Assembly: GCF_013179735.1 (NCBI RefSeq)
Contig: NZ_JABMEG010000001.1
Location: forward strand, 248,001 to 312,000
Reading direction: 5' to 3'
Length of the DNA stretch: 64,000 nucleotides
DNA from: Permianibacter fluminis
GTDB taxonomy: Bacteria; Pseudomonadota; Gammaproteobacteria; Enterobacterales; Permianibacteraceae
Part shown: piece by piece, positions 63,101 to 64,000 of the stretch
How the letters are laid out: every line of letters begins with the position of its first letter
Numbering within the stretch: the stretch's first letter is position 1
The notes under the pieces: model-generated
What the model saw: the letters and a program-made list of their open reading frames with translations, nothing else
Database searches by the model: none
Told to the model about the DNA's origin: nothing
Program-made: the position numbers and the translations under genes

Positions 63101-64000
63101 TTTGCTTCGGTTAGCGCGTACCCGGCGGCATCATTGCCTGTAAACAGAATCGTACGAATGAGATGCTCACCGGATAGCACATTCTTTTGATAGCGATAGT
63201 CAATGTAATTTCCTGCGCTGTCCATAAACCGAGCGAGCGCCCAGAACATAGTCTTGTTCGTAGCAACCACCGTCCCCGCAGAATTTCGCTCATTTAGCTC
63301 CAGGGTGGTGTCAGAAAAACTGCCGTTAAAATTGCCATAATAGCTAGTCGAACCATCTCTCTGGGTAACAACAAATGAAGACGGGTTTGCCAGCGTCGCG
63401 CCAGAGCGCGAGCAGACCGTCACCACCGTACCAGAATAGATTTCGGGCACGAGATAGGTCAACGCTGTGCTGCCGGAGGGGCAAGAACCGATCTGAGCAG
63501 CAAGACTTTGATTTGCTGCTATCAACCGCTGACCACCCAAACAATACTTCGCGTCAGTACCAAAACTAAGCGGCAAGTTGGCGCCGTCTGTTTCTTGGGT
63601 CGCATTGCAACGAGAAACGGCCGATGTACCTGTAATGGCCCAACCCATGCCGACTGGCCCATTGCCACTCTGACTGCTGTAGGACAAGCCGATTTTGGGA
63701 CTGACTCCGCCACTGCCGGGTGGAGTAGCAATTGCGACGCTATAGGTGGCGGCACCTGACTCACTCACCCTGAAGCTTCCTCCGGAGCCACCATATTCCG
63801 TGGGCGCGGGATCCACGCCTAAAGTTGCACTTTTTGCAGCCGCACGACGTGGCGCCATTGATTTTTCAACCGCATTCGCGCTAGCGGCATTGCTGTGTTT
63901 TGGCATCACAGCGGTGCCTGTCTGGGCAGCTCCGATAGCGCTGCTGGCGCTACCAAAGTGCTGAGAGTTACCTTCTTCGTATCGCAGAAATTGATTTCTT
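57127..64000 (-). CDS. Giant SpvB/RHS-repeat protein (N-terminus beyond the window)
   Basis: The frame runs from the TAG at 57127 to the right edge without a stop. The GTG at 63909 is an internal candidate, and the true start may lie outside. In-window order: an SpvB-like N-terminal domain (SVAIATPPGSGGVSPKIGLS), at least seven FG-GAP/VCBS blocks (for example DLNGDGVLDFAW and DYTGDGRSDLLMVD), then many RHS/YD repeats (TEVFDYDVMNRL). The RHS core end is LGRFLQADPYIQ...NPLNGTDPTGFM near 58222. The last 365 residues are a variable C-terminal tip with a Gly-rich section and an acidic helical end. It is lower in GC than the core genome. Confidence 0.88.
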   Translation of the reverse strand, partial: RNQFLRYEEGNSQHFGSASSAIGAAQTGTAVMPKHSNAASANAVEKSMAPRRAAAKSATLGVDPAPTEYGGSGGSFRVSESGAATYSVAIATPPGSGGVSPKIGLSYSSQSGNGPVGMGWAITGTSAVSRCNATQETDGANLPLSFGTDAKYCLGGQRLIAANQSLAAQIGSCPSGSTALTYLVPEIYSGTVVTVCSRSGATLANPSSFVVTQRDGSTSYYGNFNGSFSDTTLELNERNSAGTVVATNKTMFWALARFMDSAGNYIDYRYQKNVLSGEHLIRTILFTGNDAAGYALTEANAPGRINFIYEARHDAREMYSYGSVTKVAKRLSYVESRGEVEQFRRYDLYYAPQNAAPVSQLEYIQECRESACLPAMKFSWLRINPDFSPYPQAAVPLSSRYRGGKPIDLNGDGVLDFAWLSEKTEHDRFYWQSYITRKDGSNYTMDYPDGGQPSIRADDAIEHDGNWYPFDFNGDGYQDVIYPSGKWRVLTATSTGAFSSTGIDTGVTIYNKQGVVFGDFTGDGLPDLLQVNSIGSALHLSPLQRVIGGTTPYKFGALQTITIPKFTTPSGLDGMPPDEMLCMSNKYLQTADVDGDGSLDIIATVHMRGLLGGTCPYLPRYVDPNCSLFCENLYISQKAAFLSRKLPDGSITFIYDEKYSIGYEMGTEESHAGDRGYVYFPDLNGDGITDVVGRAYTSTKVYQKLGTGAGYLPAQEITGLNNLLHLQFVDVNADGLTDILFPNSGHYQVKFQNADGTFADPVAMSASYGDLNDRENMVFDYTGDGRSDLLMVDCQGDYYHLQMHLFAGGHAPANVINKVETLGTNAVTSISYAPLSRLPAFESSYVRGQGANSWVKGNGSPFFDVTGPMFVVSNVWSDRILTYGNPGAGMISQVAKVSYKYGRLRAQAGGRGTLGFESVTTQDLSSYVTTTTEYEQVFPLTGMPKTTKRTKNNGVEISSARNTYATRPAALGGTIVYADWQVDEAKDLNGSLISVTATHVYPDDYGNGAVNWTIKNDDVLTDYLQGKRRVFSTSEFGSTVDSKFFGRLSATGVASDTNGVPMPSRSSAYEYYGVSDGAKRRLLKAEIVEPNGNEREYLRTYYEYDSFGNKTRSVTQSCHLARPTGNCAGTADASNPTFIERGATVEFDARGRFPVRKKNHFGQITEEILARDATYLPTRVKGATGIVTTTQYTTMGRAWRTSDTTGNWSENNVLRCSNAEPCLNGAAYRVDEISASGGRGIKHYDLLGRIVAEQVSSINEPAYGFITTLFEYNIVGRLVHTSWPYFSNLGSATQWEKTTYDLLGRVTEVRHANGSTNRKVYDKLLVTQTNELGQVRVEKYNAFGELDSVLDNAGNTVYYSYDGAGRLDTLSRVNKVGLNNGLQSDLDYDRLGRKTYMWDADKSPGIRGETGWRYEYNALGELTKQTDPRGYTSETKYDALGRSVSRIDKSNTGALLLNHVWVYNNTDSQSSLAGQLLSELDSVAGFSRTYTPDALGRPGVVTTRIDGVDYSERTEYDSIGRVAVQRDLTNKGLRYVRNMSGYVYEVQDADNSSIVFQRIEEMDAKGNVTQETLGNGARIKRSYYADTGLLERIETKRSGSSIQNLYYQWDGLGNLKRRTDTSLGKNLTEVFDYDVMNRLFSADARDGGTDASKLMTLTFDPAGEGNIQTKSDVVGSYTYENKESSCTQTAHVKPGPHAVSNAAGKSYCYDANGNQVAGNGRALTYANTFDLPTEIAGTNGHTTRYSYAISGARYKRTDTVGSDVTTTYFIGNVEIVKKAGTTEYRRAIPNGIVTNGNPSYILKDHLGSTDVILDCTGNTNTVQSFSFDAFGNQRQASSWSIRAGDFSSSLLSGMRLMSPRSDAKTFHGYTGHEMVDELGLIHMNGRMYDPKLGRFLQADPYIQAPKSSQSLNRYSYLLNNPLNGTDPTGFMSEWLRNPVRAMMRNWSPEHSQMFVSVASFMCGPAYYVCYGRGTYDNARAHGASRGDAMFAGVEAGITAYISAQMFNAIGDAFSGGKYGSSWWRADAAGKGAFGGNLSWTGYLAKVGAHGMAGGVMSYVQGGKFGDGFASAGVTEASAPLIEWGLGGNGLGYRAARTTVAAVIGGTASELTGGKFANGAVSAAFAWNFNHEEHRTMADELKYALMTMEAKGYNQEADMFREFLAKYSADFWDEGMVPDDWIEHFWTTFESGARESAQQRYSNIVNGLHSNPAEGFVADSIPVVGPLLGLYFDGNGMTELVGSVDAQRELLKIITQGTQYVNERGFESEFGHGYLHGRSAQGFDGDNPFMQ

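Overview
The window is high-GC chromosomal DNA of a gammaproteobacterium. Housekeeping and regulatory genes point that way: rsd, dsbB, tex, rpiA, mutM, a TIGR02444 protein, a DUF962 protein and an ompR/envZ pair. The genus cannot be named from this sequence alone. The presence of prsK, prsR, prsT and other exosortase-A (XrtA/PEP-CTERM) accessory genes suggests an aquatic or biofilm-forming, exopolysaccharide-producing organism.

Region 1 (1-25,000) is the accessory part of an XrtA/PEP-CTERM and exopolysaccharide locus. A long minus-strand block, read from right to left, holds an acyl carrier protein, exosortase-associated hydrolases 2 and 1, two ATP-grasp ligases, a polysaccharide deacetylase, a Wzx-type flippase, a DUF1631 protein and a PilZ protein. 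Divergent from it on the plus strand are a secreted TPR protein and an asparagine-synthetase-like protein without the usual N-terminal Cys. Next come a second deacetylase (minus), a secreted trypsin-like protease and the regulatory trio prsK, prsR and prsT (plus). A ThiF-like adenylyltransferase and the exosortase-associated acyltransferase follow on the minus strand. The exosortase itself and any PEP-CTERM substrate lie outside the window or elsewhere.

Region 2 (25,200-32,323) is a tightly overlapped minus-strand operon: a LolA-like periplasmic protein, a SPOR-containing outer-membrane barrel, an RND/MMPL transporter and a secreted DNRLRE/jelly-roll protein resembling polysaccharide lyases. 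It looks like a trans-envelope export or modification machine and is the best candidate here for an undescribed system.

Region 3 (32,600-55,600) is mostly core genome: rpiA, a WYL regulator, a desaturase, an ABC exporter with a GldG-type fused permease, mutM, a DesK/DesR-like pair, an FKBP isomerase, rsd, a PAS kinase, dsbB, tex and ompR/envZ. It carries intergenic repeat elements: one of about 750 bp with long inverted ends at 34,265-35,015, a small one separating ompR from envZ, and two tandem arrays.

Region 4 (55,600-64,000) is a lower-GC accessory region with small exported proteins and a giant SpvB/RHS-repeat protein whose frame runs off the right edge. A small membrane-anchored protein lies 8 bp downstream of it and could be its immunity partner. 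No tRNA, rRNA, CRISPR array or intact insertion sequence was recognised.
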